From positions 49,982 through 113,981 of the forward strand of contig NZ_JAHESC010000026.1 in assembly GCF_018598185.1 (NCBI RefSeq): a stretch of 64,000 bases of DNA, given 5' to 3'. A program made the translations under genes and the position numbers. The notes under the pieces are model-generated. The model had not been told where the DNA came from and searched no databases. It saw only the letters and a list, made by a program, of their open reading frames with translations. Positions 1 to 9,484 of this stretch are shown piece by piece. Numbering within the stretch: position 1 is the first letter of the stretch; every line of letters starts with the position of its first letter. Source of the stretch: Dawidia soli (GTDB lineage: Bacteria; Bacteroidota; Bacteroidia; Cytophagales; Cyclobacteriaceae).

Positions 1-1302
1 CACACCCACGATATTCTTACCGATGTCGTGTACGTCACCTTTTACGGTGGCCATGAGCACCCTGGCGGCCGACTGCTGGGTGGTACCGTTGAGGCGTTTT
101 TCTTCTTCCAGGTAGGGCGTGAGGTAGGCCACGGATTTTTTCATCACGCGGGCGCTCTTTACGACCTGCGGCAGGAACATCTTGCCGGCCCCGAAGAGGT
201 CACCCACGACGTTCATGCCGGCCATGAGCGGTCCTTCGATGACGAACAGCGGGCGGCCGTATTTCTGGCGGGCCTCTTCGGTGTCGTGATCGATAAAATC
301 GATGATGCCCTTGACGAGCGCATGCGTGAGCCGTTCTTCCACGGTGCCTTTACGCCACTCGTCGTCCTGCTCTTTCTTTTTGGCGGCGCCTTTTACGGTC
401 TCTGCAAATTCCAGCAGGCGTTCCGTTGCGTCGTCGCGGCGGTTTAGCAATACATCTTCTACCCGCTCGAGCAGCTCTTTGTCGATCTGGTCGTATACTT
501 CGAGCATGGTGGGATTGACGATACCCATGTCCATGCCGTGGCGGATGGCATGATAGAGGAAGACGGAGTGCATGGCTTCGCGGACCTTCTGGTTGCCGCG
601 GAAGCTGAACGACACGTTGCTCACCCCACCGCTTACGTGCGCCCCGGGCAGGTTCTCACGGATCCACCGGGTGGCGTTGAAGAAGTCGATGGCATAATTA
701 CGGTGTTCTTCAATGCCGGTGGCTACCGGGAAGATATTGGGATCGAAGATGATATCCTGTGGCGGAAACTTCACCACGTTGACCATGATGTCGTACGCGC
801 GCTGGCAGATGGAAATACGACGCTCGTAGGTATCGGCCTGGCCCTGCTCGTCAAAGGCCATGACCACGACAGCCGCGCCATAGCGTTTCACCAGTTTGGC
901 CTGACGTATAAATTCTTCTTCACCTGATTTGAGGCTGATCGAGTTTACGATGCCTTTGCCTTGCAGGCATTTTAAGCCGGCTTCGATCACGTCCCACTTG
1001 GACGAGTCGACCATCACGGGTATGCGGGCGATCTCGGGCTCGGAGGCCATGAGGTTGAGGTACCGCACCATGGCCGCCTGGGCATCGAGCATGCCTTCGT
1101 CCATGTTGACGTCGATGACCTGGGCTCCGCCCCGCACCTGATCGAGCGCTACTTCGAGCGCTTCTTCGAATTTATCTTCCTTGATCAGTTTCAGGAATTT
1201 GGCGGACCCTGTTACGTTGGTCCGCTCGCCGATGTTGACAAAGTTGGAGTTGGGCGTAATTTCAACGGCTTCCAGACCGCTGAGTTTCAGTCGATAATTC
1301 AT
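1..1302 (-). CDS. metH: Methionine synthase, pterin/cobalamin-binding part (partial, runs off left edge)
   Basis: Reading the minus strand from the ATG at 1302 gives 434 open codons that run off the window. The first ~270 residues are a methyltetrahydrofolate (pterin)-binding domain, with [11 protein letters not shown] near the start and DVNMDEGM further in. A cobalamin cap domain follows (~290-390). The visible end reads GDVHDIGKN, the B12-binding DxHxxG motif whose His ligates cobalt. The family moves the methyl group from methyl-THF through cobalamin to homocysteine. The homocysteine-binding half is a separate gene 66 nt upstream (1369-2373), so this is a two-protein MetH. The reactivation domain, if present, lies outside the window. 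Both genes sit behind the SAM-I riboswitch at 2432-2559. Confidence 0.95.
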   Translation of the reverse strand, partial: MNYRLKLSGLEAVEITPNSNFVNIGERTNVTGSAKFLKLIKEDKFEEALEVALDQVRGGAQVIDVNMDEGMLDAQAAMVRYLNLMASEPEIARIPVMVDSSKWDVIEAGLKCLQGKGIVNSISLKSGEEEFIRQAKLVKRYGAAVVVMAFDEQGQADTYERRISICQRAYDIMVNVVKFPPQDIIFDPNIFPVATGIEEHRNYAIDFFNATRWIRENLPGAHVSGGVSNVSFSFRGNQKVREAMHSVFLYHAIRHGMDMGIVNPTMLEVYDQIDKELLERVEDVLLNRRDDATERLLEFAETVKGAAKKKEQDDEWRKGTVEERLTHALVKGIIDFIDHDTEEARQKYGRPLFVIEGPLMAGMNVVGDLFGAGKMFLPQVVKSARVMKKSVAYLTPYLEEEKRLNGTTQQSAARVLMATVKGDVHDIGKNIVGV

Positions 1303-1368
1303 ATTTGATATCCAAGGCCCGCTTCCCCCGGGGGAATCTGGGAGGGTCTGTTGTGATCTGTTTACTAA

Positions 1369-2373
1369 TTATACCAGCTCGGTTTCCGCTACCTGCCGGG
1401 GCGTATACTTTTTGGCGATCTCCGCGATGCGGTGGATGTGGTCGGGCGTTGTGCCGCAGCAGCCGCCGAGGATGTTGACAAGCCCTTCTTTCAGAAATTC
1501 TTCCACTTGTGCACCCATCTCGTCCGCGGACTGATCATACTGACCGAATTCGTTGGGAAGGCCGGCGTTCGGGTATGCGCTTACGAAGAACGGCGCCTGC
1601 TCTTTGAGCACTTGCAGGTACGGGCGCAACGCACTTGCGCCGAGGGCGCAGTTCAAGCCGATGCTGAGCAACGGCACGTGCGATACCGAGACGAGAAATG
1701 CTTCGGTCGTCTGCCCGGACAAGGTGCGTCCGCTGGCATCGGTAATGGTGCCCGACACCATGATGGGCAGCTCGCGGCCGATCTCGTCGAATAACTCCTG
1801 AATGCCAAACAAGGCAGCCTTGACGTTGAGGGTATCGATGATCGTTTCGAGGAGCAGCAGGTCTACCCCGCCGTCTATCAGCCCTTTGGCCTGTTCTTTA
1901 AAGGCTACAACCAGTTCGTCGAACGTAATGGCTCGAAAGCCCGGGTTGTTTACATCGGGCGACAGGGAGGCCGTCTTGTTTGTCGGACCCATCGCCCCCG
2001 CGACGAACCGTGGCTTGTGCGGCTCGCGGGCTGTGAACTCGTCGGCTACCGCGCGTGCAATGCGTGCGGACTCGTAGTTGATGTCGTAGACGGCATCTTC
2101 CAGGTGGTAGTCTGCCTGGGCAATGGTCGTGCCACTGAAAGTGTTGGTTTCGATGATATCGGCGCCCGCCTCAAAATACAGGCGATGGATGTCGCGGATG
2201 ATGTCGGGACGGGTGATGGACAGGATATCGTTGTTGCCTTTCAGCGGATGCGCGTGGTTCTTGAAACGTTCACCGCGAAAATCTTCTTCTGTCAGCGTGT
2301 GCCGCTGGATCATCGTGCCCATAGCGCCATCGATGATCATGATGCGTTCTTTTAGGATGTCCTGGATCTTCAT
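1369..2373 (-). CDS. metH: Methionine synthase, homocysteine-binding part (homocysteine S-methyltransferase domain)
   Basis: This is a stand-alone Zn-dependent homocysteine S-methyltransferase domain equal to the first ~330 residues of full-length MetH. It starts near [11 protein letters not shown] and carries the zinc-ligand motifs GLNCALG and [11 protein letters not shown], with three Cys in the expected pattern. It ends with its own stop after a complete domain, and the pterin/B12 half starts 66 nt later, so this is a true gene split and not a frameshift. An ATG lies four codons upstream at 2385. The start at 2373 is preferred because GGAGGG sits just before it and the protein then begins directly with the domain. 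Expression should fall when S-adenosylmethionine is plentiful, through the upstream S-box. Confidence 0.93.
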   Translation of the reverse strand: MKIQDILKERIMIIDGAMGTMIQRHTLTEEDFRGERFKNHAHPLKGNNDILSITRPDIIRDIHRLYFEAGADIIETNTFSGTTIAQADYHLEDAVYDINYESARIARAVADEFTAREPHKPRFVAGAMGPTNKTASLSPDVNNPGFRAITFDELVVAFKEQAKGLIDGGVDLLLLETIIDTLNVKAALFGIQELFDEIGRELPIMVSGTITDASGRTLSGQTTEAFLVSVSHVPLLSIGLNCALGASALRPYLQVLKEQAPFFVSAYPNAGLPNEFGQYDQSADEMGAQVEEFLKEGLVNILGGCCGTTPDHIHRIAEIAKKYTPRQVAETELV

Positions 2374-2431
2374 AAAGCCCTCCATAGTTTTCAGATTCGT
2401 GCTATCCAGAGAGCCGTGGTTGAGACGGGGT

Positions 2432-2559
2432 GCCTATCTTTTCCTGGCATGGGTGATCGACGCCCGGAGTGGGATTTAGCACAACACCCTCATGCAAACG
2501 TTAGAGGATAGGATGCTAAGACTTCACAGGGCCCAATCCCTCCGTCTTTCTGAATAAGC
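2432..2559 (-). ncRNA. SAM-I (S-box) riboswitch upstream of split metH
   Basis: On the minus strand the leader shows the S-box core in order: P1 5' strand GCTTAT (2554-2559), the kink-turn/P2 block GACGGAGGGATTGGGCCC with AGAC pairing to GTCT after TGTGAA, then TTAGCA pairing with TGCTAA (P3), then AATCCCACTC, and the P1 3' strand ATAGGC (2432-2437), which pairs with GCTTAT including one G-U. Order, spacing and conserved bases match the known SAM-I aptamer. It lies about 60 nt upstream of the metH start at 2373. I did not find a clear terminator stem with a U-run, so control may be at translation. The exact P4 pairing was not resolved. Confidence 0.93.
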
Positions 2560-2605
2560 CTTGCAAAGAAAAACAATAAGCGCTTAAAATAAAAAGGCAA
2601 TAGCT

Positions 2606-2613
2606 TAATTTTG
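2606..2613 (+). promoter_or_regulatory. Possible -7 element (TAATTTTG) for ppx
   Basis: TAATTTTG matches the Bacteroidota -7 consensus TAnnTTTG. It lies only 6 nt before the ATG at 2620, so a transcript from here would be almost leaderless. No clear -33 TTTG is seen at the usual distance, so this is tentative. Confidence 0.3.
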
Positions 2614-2619
2614 ACTCGC

Positions 2620-3510
2620 ATGAAGCTCGCCGCGATAGACATTGGTTCCAACGCCATCCGTTTTCAAGTCTCCACCGCGTTGGATAATGCCGCGCAGGTT
2701 GTTTTTAAGAAGCTCGAGTATGTACGCTTCCCGTTACGCCTGGGGCATGATGTCTTTACGACGGGGCGGATCAGCGCCAGGAGCATGGAGAAGTTCCGTA
2801 AGCTGATGACCACCTACAAACTATTACTGGAGCTTTACGAGGTGGATGATTACATGTTCTGTGCCACCTCGGCCATGCGCGAAGCGGAGAACGGCGCCGA
2901 CCTGGCGCAGCAGGTATTGGACGAGCTCGGCGTGATCATTCACGTGATCGACGGCAACCGCGAGGCGGAGCTGATCAATCGCGCGATACATTCTTACCTG
3001 ACCGACAAGACGTACCTGCACATCGATGTGGGCGGTGGTAGTACCGAGCTCAACCTGTACGCAGGCGGGCAGAAGATCCAGACCCGGTCTTTCAAGATCG
3101 GCTCGGTGCGGGTGCTGGAAAACAACGACTCGCCGCTGGTCTGGGAGGACATGGAGCGTTGGATCAGGGAGCACATCAAAAAGAGCTACGGCAAGGTGAC
3201 CGCCGTCGGTACCGGCGGTAACATCAGCAAGCTTTTCGACCTGGCACAATCCAAACCCGGCAAGACCGTCTCCCTGCGAAAGATCCGGGAGACGCGTGAT
3301 ATGGTGAATGCGTATTCGATCGAAGACCGCATTTACAAACTGCAGATGAACCCCGATCGGGCGGATGTGATCATCCCCGCCAGCAACATCTATATCAAAG
3401 TGATGGAATGGGCGCGCGCCAGCAGCATTCTCGTGCCCGAGGTCGGTCTCAAGGACGGTATTATGCTGTACCTCTACGAAAAGAACAAACTGCAGCCAAA
3501 GCTGTTCTGA
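2620..3510 (+). CDS. ppx: Exopolyphosphatase / Ppx-GppA family phosphatase
   Basis: A two-lobe ASKHA-fold phosphatase of about 296 residues. The N-terminus reads AAIDIGSNAIR, the phosphate-1 loop of Ppx/GppA. A second loop IDVGGGSTEL lies near residue 140 and VGTGGN near 195. It lacks the C-terminal HD-like extension of E. coli Ppx, as do many short family members. The family releases phosphate from polyphosphate or pppGpp, and the substrate cannot be told from sequence. A TTG codon three residues upstream (2611) is also in frame, but the ATG is the natural start. A polyphosphate kinase gene (17099-19231) lies in the same window. The stop codon abuts the convergent stop of the next gene with no spacer. 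Confidence 0.88.
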   Translation: MKLAAIDIGSNAIRFQVSTALDNAAQVVFKKLEYVRFPLRLGHDVFTTGRISARSMEKFRKLMTTYKLLLELYEVDDYMFCATSAMREAENGADLAQQVLDELGVIIHVIDGNREAELINRAIHSYLTDKTYLHIDVGGGSTELNLYAGGQKIQTRSFKIGSVRVLENNDSPLVWEDMERWIREHIKKSYGKVTAVGTGGNISKLFDLAQSKPGKTVSLRKIRETRDMVNAYSIEDRIYKLQMNPDRADVIIPASNIYIKVMEWARASSILVPEVGLKDGIMLYLYEKNKLQPKLF

Positions 3511-4320
3511 TCAATACCTCCGTTTTCTCGGATCGTTGGTGCTCTTTCCTTTCTTGCGATTCTCAACCTTCAGGTCGATCAGGTAAGCCAGGGATACGCG
3601 GAAACCCTGGTTGCGTACCTTGAGCGGCTCCTGCCAGGTGGGGATCAGCGAAGGATCAAACGCCCCGTCGCTTTCCTTGCTGAGGTAACTGTGGCCGAGC
3701 TCGTAGCGCACGGTCAGAACGATCTCGCGGTCGGGCACGGGCTCGAACAGAAAGCCTGCCGTAAAGTTCAGCCCCAATTGCAAGCGCGTAGGTTTTTCTA
3801 TGACTACTTCGTGTTGCGTGGCCGATTCCGGCGATTTGTTGAAGACCACTTTAACGGGCACAACGACATCGCCGTTGCTAAACTCGTGTGTGTCGTTACT
3901 TTCAATCGTGCCTTTGCCGCCAAGCCAGTAGGATATATTGGGGCCTACGCCGAGCGAATATTTAAATTCCTTTTGACCGACGTGACCTTTAAAATAAGCG
4001 GTGTACACCAGCGGAAGCTCCATGTAACGGTATGTCATCTCATATTTCAGCGGCGACACCTTCCCTTCCATGGTACGTCCCTTTGTCGAATAGATGAGTG
4101 ATGAATGTAAGAAAAAACGCTTCCGTACACGAAATGCACAGTGTGCACCGAAATGGTAGCCATACTTTCCCTTGATCTTATATTCGTCTTTCAAATCCTT
4201 GTCGCCGAACGAAACCCAGGAATAATTGGCTCCGGCCACTGGTCCTACAAGAATTTGTGCGTCAGCCACTTCCACAACAGTCAAAAGCAGCAGAAAGAAT
4301 ACGGGTAAACCTATTTTCAC
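3511..4320 (-). CDS. Outer-membrane beta-barrel protein (PorT-like/OMP_b-brl type)
   Basis: Begins with a typical signal peptide (VKIGLPVFFLLLLTVVEVADA, then Q) if the GTG at 4320 is used. The frame is open upstream to 4464 with an ATG at 4368, but that would bury the signal peptide 16 residues inside. The mature part shows alternating hydrophobic/aromatic beta strands (GPVAGANYSWVSF, YRYMELPLVYTAYF, YSLGVGPNISYWLGG, VSLAYLIDLK), as in small barrels of the PorT/OMP_b-brl families common in Bacteroidota. The last ~15 residues are strongly basic. Function is not known. It faces the ppx gene tail to tail and is divergent from the PorP cluster. Confidence 0.72.
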   Translation of the reverse strand: MKIGLPVFFLLLLTVVEVADAQILVGPVAGANYSWVSFGDKDLKDEYKIKGKYGYHFGAHCAFRVRKRFFLHSSLIYSTKGRTMEGKVSPLKYEMTYRYMELPLVYTAYFKGHVGQKEFKYSLGVGPNISYWLGGKGTIESNDTHEFSNGDVVVPVKVVFNKSPESATQHEVVIEKPTRLQLGLNFTAGFLFEPVPDREIVLTVRYELGHSYLSKESDGAFDPSLIPTWQEPLKVRNQGFRVSLAYLIDLKVENRKKGKSTNDPRKRRY

Positions 4321-4558
4321 TATACGTGTAATTTGAAATACGTTTAATTCGACACAAAAATACTTCATTTCACCCAAGTTAACGCGGAGTATCTGCCAAT
4401 AAACCAGAAAAACGCCGTATATTCGTGAGTTTACTACAAACGTACATAACTCCGGATGCAACACTCGAAGGCGGATGGCATCTAAGTTGACTAACCAGGA
4501 GGCAGAGCCTGATTTTTTTTGGTGACCTTCGAACTATTGCCCATATGAATGGACGTAG

Positions 4559-5869
4559 ATGACTTATTTTTTTAACTTTTGTGTTGCCCTCTCCCTGCTT
4601 CTTTGCATGACGTCCGTTCATGCCCAGAATTTCCCTGTTTATAATAATTTCTTTATCAATCCGTACCTCTACAACCCGGCCGAGGCTGTGACAGACTACA
4701 CGTATGTGTACGCCCTGCACCGCCAGCAATGGACCGGGATCGAAGGCGCCCCGACGGTTTCGGCGCTGACGTTCAACACCATGGTGAACGAAAGCCGCGC
4801 GGGGTTTGGCGGTAAGATCTCGTCCTACAAACGCGGGCTGCTGACGACGAACGACATCACATTATCCTACGCGTATGCCATGCCCGTGGGGCAAAAGAAC
4901 TGGCTGATGTTCGGCCTGTCCGGCGGGGCCATTTCGAACTCGATAGACATGGCCAAAATAAGCGACCCCAACGACCCCGCACTGGCGGACTATACCGCCA
5001 ACATGCAGCCGGTATCGAGCTTTGGCATGCTCTACCGGTCTGGATCGGGTATAAACCTGGGCTTTGCGTTGCCGCAACTGTTCCCGCCGAAGTTTAACAA
5101 TCCGGGCAGCTTTACGAATACGACGGTGTCGCCAGCCGACAATGTTTTTGTTACGGTTTACTACAAACGGAAGGTTGAAAGTAAGATCGTCAGCAAACGC
5201 CAGGGCAATGTCAAGCGAAAGGTTAAGACCAAGGAGACGATCGCTCCGCTGGAGTTTTACTTCAACTATAAATATTCGAAGTTCGGCACCAGTCAATTCG
5301 AGCTGCTCGGGAAGATCAACCTGTCCGAACATTTCTGGCTGGGGGGCTCCTACCGGTTGCCCTACGGGCTAACGGGCAATACAGGACTGAAGATAAACCG
5401 GTTCATCATGGCCTACTCGTACGAGCCGGTGAATCAACCGGAAGAGGGCTTTTCGCAAGGTACCCATGAGTTTATGCTGGGGCTGCAACTGGGTAAGAAG
5501 AAAAAATTCAAGCGGGTTGCCCCGGTACTCCGCTCTACGCTGACGAAAAACCCGGCAGAAAAACATACCGCACGCTTCCAGGAAGGAACGACAGATCCAA
5601 ACGAGATCAACCAGACGGAGTCTGCCACGAAGCGTTACTTTGTTGTGGTCAAGGTCTTTGTCGACTTTAATCAGGCGGACGCCTATAAACGCCGTCTGCA
5701 GAACGAGCAGTTCAACGGCGATATTTTCTACAACCCGCAGGACCGCAAGTACTATGTGCACGTATTGGAAACGACGAAGGCGTCGGAAGCGCACGAGGAG
5801 ATCAAGAACCTGAAAACCTATACCAAAATCAAACAGGCTCGTCTGCTGGTGGTTACCGGAGAGAAATAG
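4559..5869 (+). CDS. PorP/SprF-family membrane protein with C-terminal SPOR-like domain
   Basis: A signal peptide (~22 residues, ending SVHAQ) is followed by the PorP/SprF signature: NFPVYNNFFINPYLYNPAEA near residue 25 and HRQQWTGIEGAPT near 55, then an outer-membrane barrel to about residue 310 ending THEFMLGLQLGKKKKFK. After a Thr/Asn/Glu-rich linker, residues ~355-432 (YFVVVKVFVDFNQADAYKRRL, then KYYVHVLETTKASEAHEEI) look like a SPOR fold, which binds denuded peptidoglycan in known proteins. PorP/SprF proteins work with T9SS surface adhesins. This gene opens a run of such genes, and the next starts 20 nt later. The SPOR call rests on pattern only, while the PorP call is firm. Confidence 0.85.
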   Translation: MTYFFNFCVALSLLLCMTSVHAQNFPVYNNFFINPYLYNPAEAVTDYTYVYALHRQQWTGIEGAPTVSALTFNTMVNESRAGFGGKISSYKRGLLTTNDITLSYAYAMPVGQKNWLMFGLSGGAISNSIDMAKISDPNDPALADYTANMQPVSSFGMLYRSGSGINLGFALPQLFPPKFNNPGSFTNTTVSPADNVFVTVYYKRKVESKIVSKRQGNVKRKVKTKETIAPLEFYFNYKYSKFGTSQFELLGKINLSEHFWLGGSYRLPYGLTGNTGLKINRFIMAYSYEPVNQPEEGFSQGTHEFMLGLQLGKKKKFKRVAPVLRSTLTKNPAEKHTARFQEGTTDPNEINQTESATKRYFVVVKVFVDFNQADAYKRRLQNEQFNGDIFYNPQDRKYYVHVLETTKASEAHEEIKNLKTYTKIKQARLLVVTGEK

Positions 5870-5889
5870 AATGCATTTATAGTCCGAAT

Positions 5890-8800
5890 ATGAAACAGGC
5901 ATTGGCACCGACAGTAAAGACCACTCTCCTGGCCGGATTTTTCCTGCTGCTTGTTACCGTTTCGTGGGGCCAGCGCCCCGTGATCCAGGGCATTGAACAG
6001 GTCTCCGGCAGCACCGGTCAGCTTATCCTGATCAAGGGTAACTCCTTTGGCGGTGATAAGACAAAGTTATTGGTCCATTTCGGCGCCGTGCAGGGCACGG
6101 TTGAATCGGCGACCGATCAAACACTGAAAGTCCGGGTACCCGCCGGCACGACCTACAGTCACCTGACGGTGACAAATCTGACATCACACCTGACGGCATA
6201 TTCTCCGAATCCATTTTTACTAAGCTTTAGCGGCGAGCACCCCACGACAGTTGCTTCGTTCGACGCACGGCAGGATTATTCCGCCGACAAAGGTGTCGAC
6301 GACCTTTGCCTTTGTGATCTCAACAACGATGGTTTATCGGAAGTCATTACAACCCACAGCGGCGTAAGTACGCTCTCTGTATACCAGAACAACAGCACCG
6401 CGGGTGCCGGCACCGTGGCTCTGAACAGAATTGTCTTGCCCGGGCCGGGCTTCAGCACGCTTTCACTTCATGTAAAGTGCGACGATTTGAATGGCGACGG
6501 CTGGAAAGACGTCGTGGTGACTGGCACGGGGAATGCGAGCGCTGCGGAAAAGGTTTATGTTCTCCAGAATGCGAACGGCTCCACGTTTACGGTGATTCCC
6601 ATCACGGTGCCGGGCTGGGCCATGGCCGACGTGGAGATCAATGATATCGACCTGGACGGACGTCCTGATCTTGTCATTTCGAACCGGACGGAAAACAACA
6701 CGTTAGGTATTTTGCGCAATACAAGCACGGGCACCGCGCTCTCGTTCAACGAAGCACCGGTCGTGCTCGTTGCCGCGCCGGATGTTGTTGGCGGCGTCTC
6801 GACATTTAAAGGTACGAATGCTCTTGCCGTTCAGGACGTGAACGGCGATGGTCGCCCCGAGATCATGGTAAGCCAACTACAGGAACCCAACCACAACAAC
6901 CTGTGGATCTTCCCCAATCAAAGTACGTCGGGAACGATCTCATTCGGTTCTGTTACGAAATACTCTATCGACGGTCGAACCGTGCAAAGCATGCGGGTAG
7001 GTGATCTTGATGGCGACGGCAAAGCCGATATCGCCTTTAACAGTCTGTCGGGGGGAACGTATCTCGCCCGAAACACGAGCAGTAGTTCCACCTTCAGCTT
7101 TGCTTCGCCTGTTGGTATCAATTCCGAGGTCGGCCGGGAAGGTATGGACTTCGGCGATGTGGATGGCGACGGAAAAATCGATATTGTCATGGGTTGCAAT
7201 CAGTTCAATCGCGCGCTGACCATCCTGAATAATAATAGTACACCGGGTTCTCTTTCGTTTACGGGTATCCCCGTCACCACTCCCCTGGTAAGCAAATACG
7301 TGCGCGTGGGCGATATGGATGGCGATGGCAAGCCGGATATCGTTTTCCCTGGCGCTGATGTTACTGCCCCGCAGCTTTCCATTCTGCGGAACAAGTCATG
7401 TGTAATGCCTAAAATTGACCCTAAAGAGGACTTCTCTTTGTGTACAGGTGTTGGTGCCGACACCCTTACTGCCACATGGTCGCCGGGGGCATTTTACGAG
7501 TGGAAGAAAGGTGGTGTGACAGTAGCCTGCGGCAAAGATCAATACCGCTACAGGATCAACGCCACCGTGGCCAACTCAGGAGCCTATACGGTGACCATTC
7601 GCACCGAAGGTGGTGCCTCCTGCACCGCGGGGAGCTGTGCTTTGTCTTCTGAAAGTGTAAACGTTACTATTTCAACAGAAAGCGCTGTAACACTAAACCC
7701 ATCCAACAACGGGCCGGTCTGTAAAAACACTGAAATTACGCTTTCCGCCGGCGGCTCCACCAGCGGCGTGTCTTATTCCTGGACAGGTCCTAACGGTTAT
7801 GCTCAAACGACCACCAGCAACTCACCTCCGCCCTTTCTGGCTACCGGTGTGGCACAGGCAGGCGAGTATACGGTAGAAGCAACCAAAGGCGGTTGCGTAG
7901 CCGGCAAAGGGCGAACCCTTGTAGAAGTGATCGAAATACCCTCTACGAGCTTCAAGATCAGCGGGCCTGCTGCTGTCGTGGCTTGTATCGACGACCCGAA
8001 CTTTACGCTGCAACTGGACGAAGCGCCCATGGCTTTTACATACAAGTGGTTTAAAGAGGGGAATGTCGTCAGTATCGGATCAGGCGCGGTATCGCCCCCG
8101 ATCGTCACCGAGACCAGCACGAATGGCAACTACTACGTCGAGGCCAGCAGCACTGGGTGCGGCTCCTTTAAGACGCCTTCCGTTAAGGTAACTATCACGA
8201 CAAAGCCCGTCGTAGAAATTATTATTCCCGCGAAGGCGTGTACCGACCAAGTTGTTGCATTTAAGGATAATTCCACCCTCGATCCCAATGCCACGCCGGT
8301 TTATGAGTGGTCATTTGATGTCGGAAACCCCTCGGCGGGCTCTACCAAAAAAGATCCGGAAACCAGCTATTCTTCGCCGGGCGTCAGGACGGTGCAGTTA
8401 TCGATCCACTACGGTAACAATGCCTGTAAAGCGACATCCGCTCCGAAGACAATCGATGTCACGCTTTCTCCGGTTGCGTCGATTGTCACCCCCGACAATG
8501 TCTTCGAATTTTGCGAAGGCACAACGCTTCCGCTGGAAGTGTCCAGCACCGCTTCTATCAGCAGTTATACATGGTCCACCGGCGAGACAACGCCTTTGAT
8601 CGAGGCTGCCGACGGGGGTACGTACACGGTAGACATTGCCTTTGCAGACGTACCCGGATGTGTGGCTACCAAGAGTCAGGCGGTTGCGCAACTCGAGGCG
8701 CCGGAAGTAATTGTCACCGGCACACCGGAGCGGATCAACGAGGGCGAAACCTCGCAGTTGACTGCATCCGGGCTCGACACATATCAGTGGACCCCGTTCG

Positions 8801-9210
8801 AGTCGCTTTCCGACGCAACGGTCCCCAACCCTGTTGCACAGCCCGTTACCACGACGGAGTATACCGTGACGGGTACCGGCGCCAACGGGTGCCCCGGCTC
8901 GGGCACCTTTATTTTACAGGTAGTAGGAGAAGCTATCGTCACCAAGCTGAATCCGCATAACTTCTTCTCCCCGAACAACGATGGCCCTAATGAACAGTGG
9001 CAGGTAGACGAAATCCTGAATTATGCACAGTGCGGGGTGGTTATTTACGACGACAAGGGCGTAAAGGTCTTCGAGGCCAAACCTTACCACAACGACTGGA
9101 ACGGCACGTTTAACGGCAAGCAACTGCCCGACGGTGTGTACTTCTATATTATCCGCTGCGACGGCGAAGAAAGCACCCCGCGTGCCGGCAGCATTACATT
9201 GTTGCGTTAG
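5890..9210 (+). CDS. Large secreted adhesin: IPT, FG-GAP, Ig/PKD domains, T9SS type-B C-terminus
   Basis: A 1106-residue secreted protein. The signal peptide ends near residue 28 (SWGQ). Residues ~30-115 form an IPT/TIG domain. Residues ~120-500 hold FG-GAP/VCBS-type propeller repeats with Ca-binding loops of the form DLNNDGLSE, DLNGDGWKD, DVNGDGRPE and DMDGDGKPD. From ~505 there are Ig-like modules with paired Cys, and a PKD-like domain at ~770-860 (VYEWSFDVG). The C-terminus (~1014-1106), with NFFSPNNDGPNEQW and LPDGVYFYIIRC, is a gliding-motility-associated (CHU_C, type B) T9SS sorting domain. It should be carried to the cell surface by the T9SS. It lies between a PorP gene and a second adhesin, and a hairpin with a T-run follows at 9218-9241. 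Confidence 0.9.
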   Translation: MKQALAPTVKTTLLAGFFLLLVTVSWGQRPVIQGIEQVSGSTGQLILIKGNSFGGDKTKLLVHFGAVQGTVESATDQTLKVRVPAGTTYSHLTVTNLTSHLTAYSPNPFLLSFSGEHPTTVASFDARQDYSADKGVDDLCLCDLNNDGLSEVITTHSGVSTLSVYQNNSTAGAGTVALNRIVLPGPGFSTLSLHVKCDDLNGDGWKDVVVTGTGNASAAEKVYVLQNANGSTFTVIPITVPGWAMADVEINDIDLDGRPDLVISNRTENNTLGILRNTSTGTALSFNEAPVVLVAAPDVVGGVSTFKGTNALAVQDVNGDGRPEIMVSQLQEPNHNNLWIFPNQSTSGTISFGSVTKYSIDGRTVQSMRVGDLDGDGKADIAFNSLSGGTYLARNTSSSSTFSFASPVGINSEVGREGMDFGDVDGDGKIDIVMGCNQFNRALTILNNNSTPGSLSFTGIPVTTPLVSKYVRVGDMDGDGKPDIVFPGADVTAPQLSILRNKSCVMPKIDPKEDFSLCTGVGADTLTATWSPGAFYEWKKGGVTVACGKDQYRYRINATVANSGAYTVTIRTEGGASCTAGSCALSSESVNVTISTESAVTLNPSNNGPVCKNTEITLSAGGSTSGVSYSWTGPNGYAQTTTSNSPPPFLATGVAQAGEYTVEATKGGCVAGKGRTLVEVIEIPSTSFKISGPAAVVACIDDPNFTLQLDEAPMAFTYKWFKEGNVVSIGSGAVSPPIVTETSTNGNYYVEASSTGCGSFKTPSVKVTITTKPVVEIIIPAKACTDQVVAFKDNSTLDPNATPVYEWSFDVGNPSAGSTKKDPETSYSSPGVRTVQLSIHYGNNACKATSAPKTIDVTLSPVASIVTPDNVFEFCEGTTLPLEVSSTASISSYTWSTGETTPLIEAADGGTYTVDIAFADVPGCVATKSQAVAQLEAPEVIVTGTPERINEGETSQLTASGLDTYQWTPFESLSDATVPNPVAQPVTTTEYTVTGTGANGCPGSGTFILQVVGEAIVTKLNPHNFFSPNNDGPNEQWQVDEILNYAQCGVVIYDDKGVKVFEAKPYHNDWNGTFNGKQLPDGVYFYIIRCDGEESTPRAGSITLLR

Positions 9211-9217
9211 GATATAC

Positions 9218-9241
9218 CTGCCGTCTGCCGGTAGTTTTTTG
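9218..9241 (+). terminator. Rho-independent terminator after the 1106-aa adhesin gene
   Basis: CTGCCG and CGGTAG pair (one G-U) around a 5-nt loop and are followed by TTTTTTG, 8 nt after the stop at 9210. Confidence 0.6.
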
Positions 9242-9456
9242 CAGGCCGTCGATTACCGCCCTGGCAGAATGGTCAAATCGGGTCCAAATCTTACATCGCG
9301 TGGTTACAATCCCCTATAGGTTGCGATAAAAGTGTCGAGGTAATACTTGTGATGATTACATTATACCTACATAAAGTGTCATTCGGGTATTTTTCCTTAC
9401 ATGACCAGTTACCGAAATATGGATTTCAGAGCAGCCATAGTTAGGGGCATGTGTTT

Positions 9457-9464
9457 TAGATTTG
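9457..9464 (+). promoter_or_regulatory. Promoter -7 element (TAGATTTG) for the 2195-aa adhesin
   Basis: TAGATTTG is an exact match to the Bacteroidota TAnnTTTG element, 20 nt before the ATG at 9485. No good -33 TTTG was found. It supports the internal ATG as start, since it lies inside the longer open frame that begins at 9401, and it suggests transcription independent of the upstream adhesin. Confidence 0.5.
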
Positions 9465-9484
9465 TACATAATTTCTTTTCGCCT

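Noticed and set aside
9401..9484. Upstream start of the giant adhesin
   Set aside because: It would put 28 extra residues before a clear signal peptide, and a promoter element lies inside this segment.
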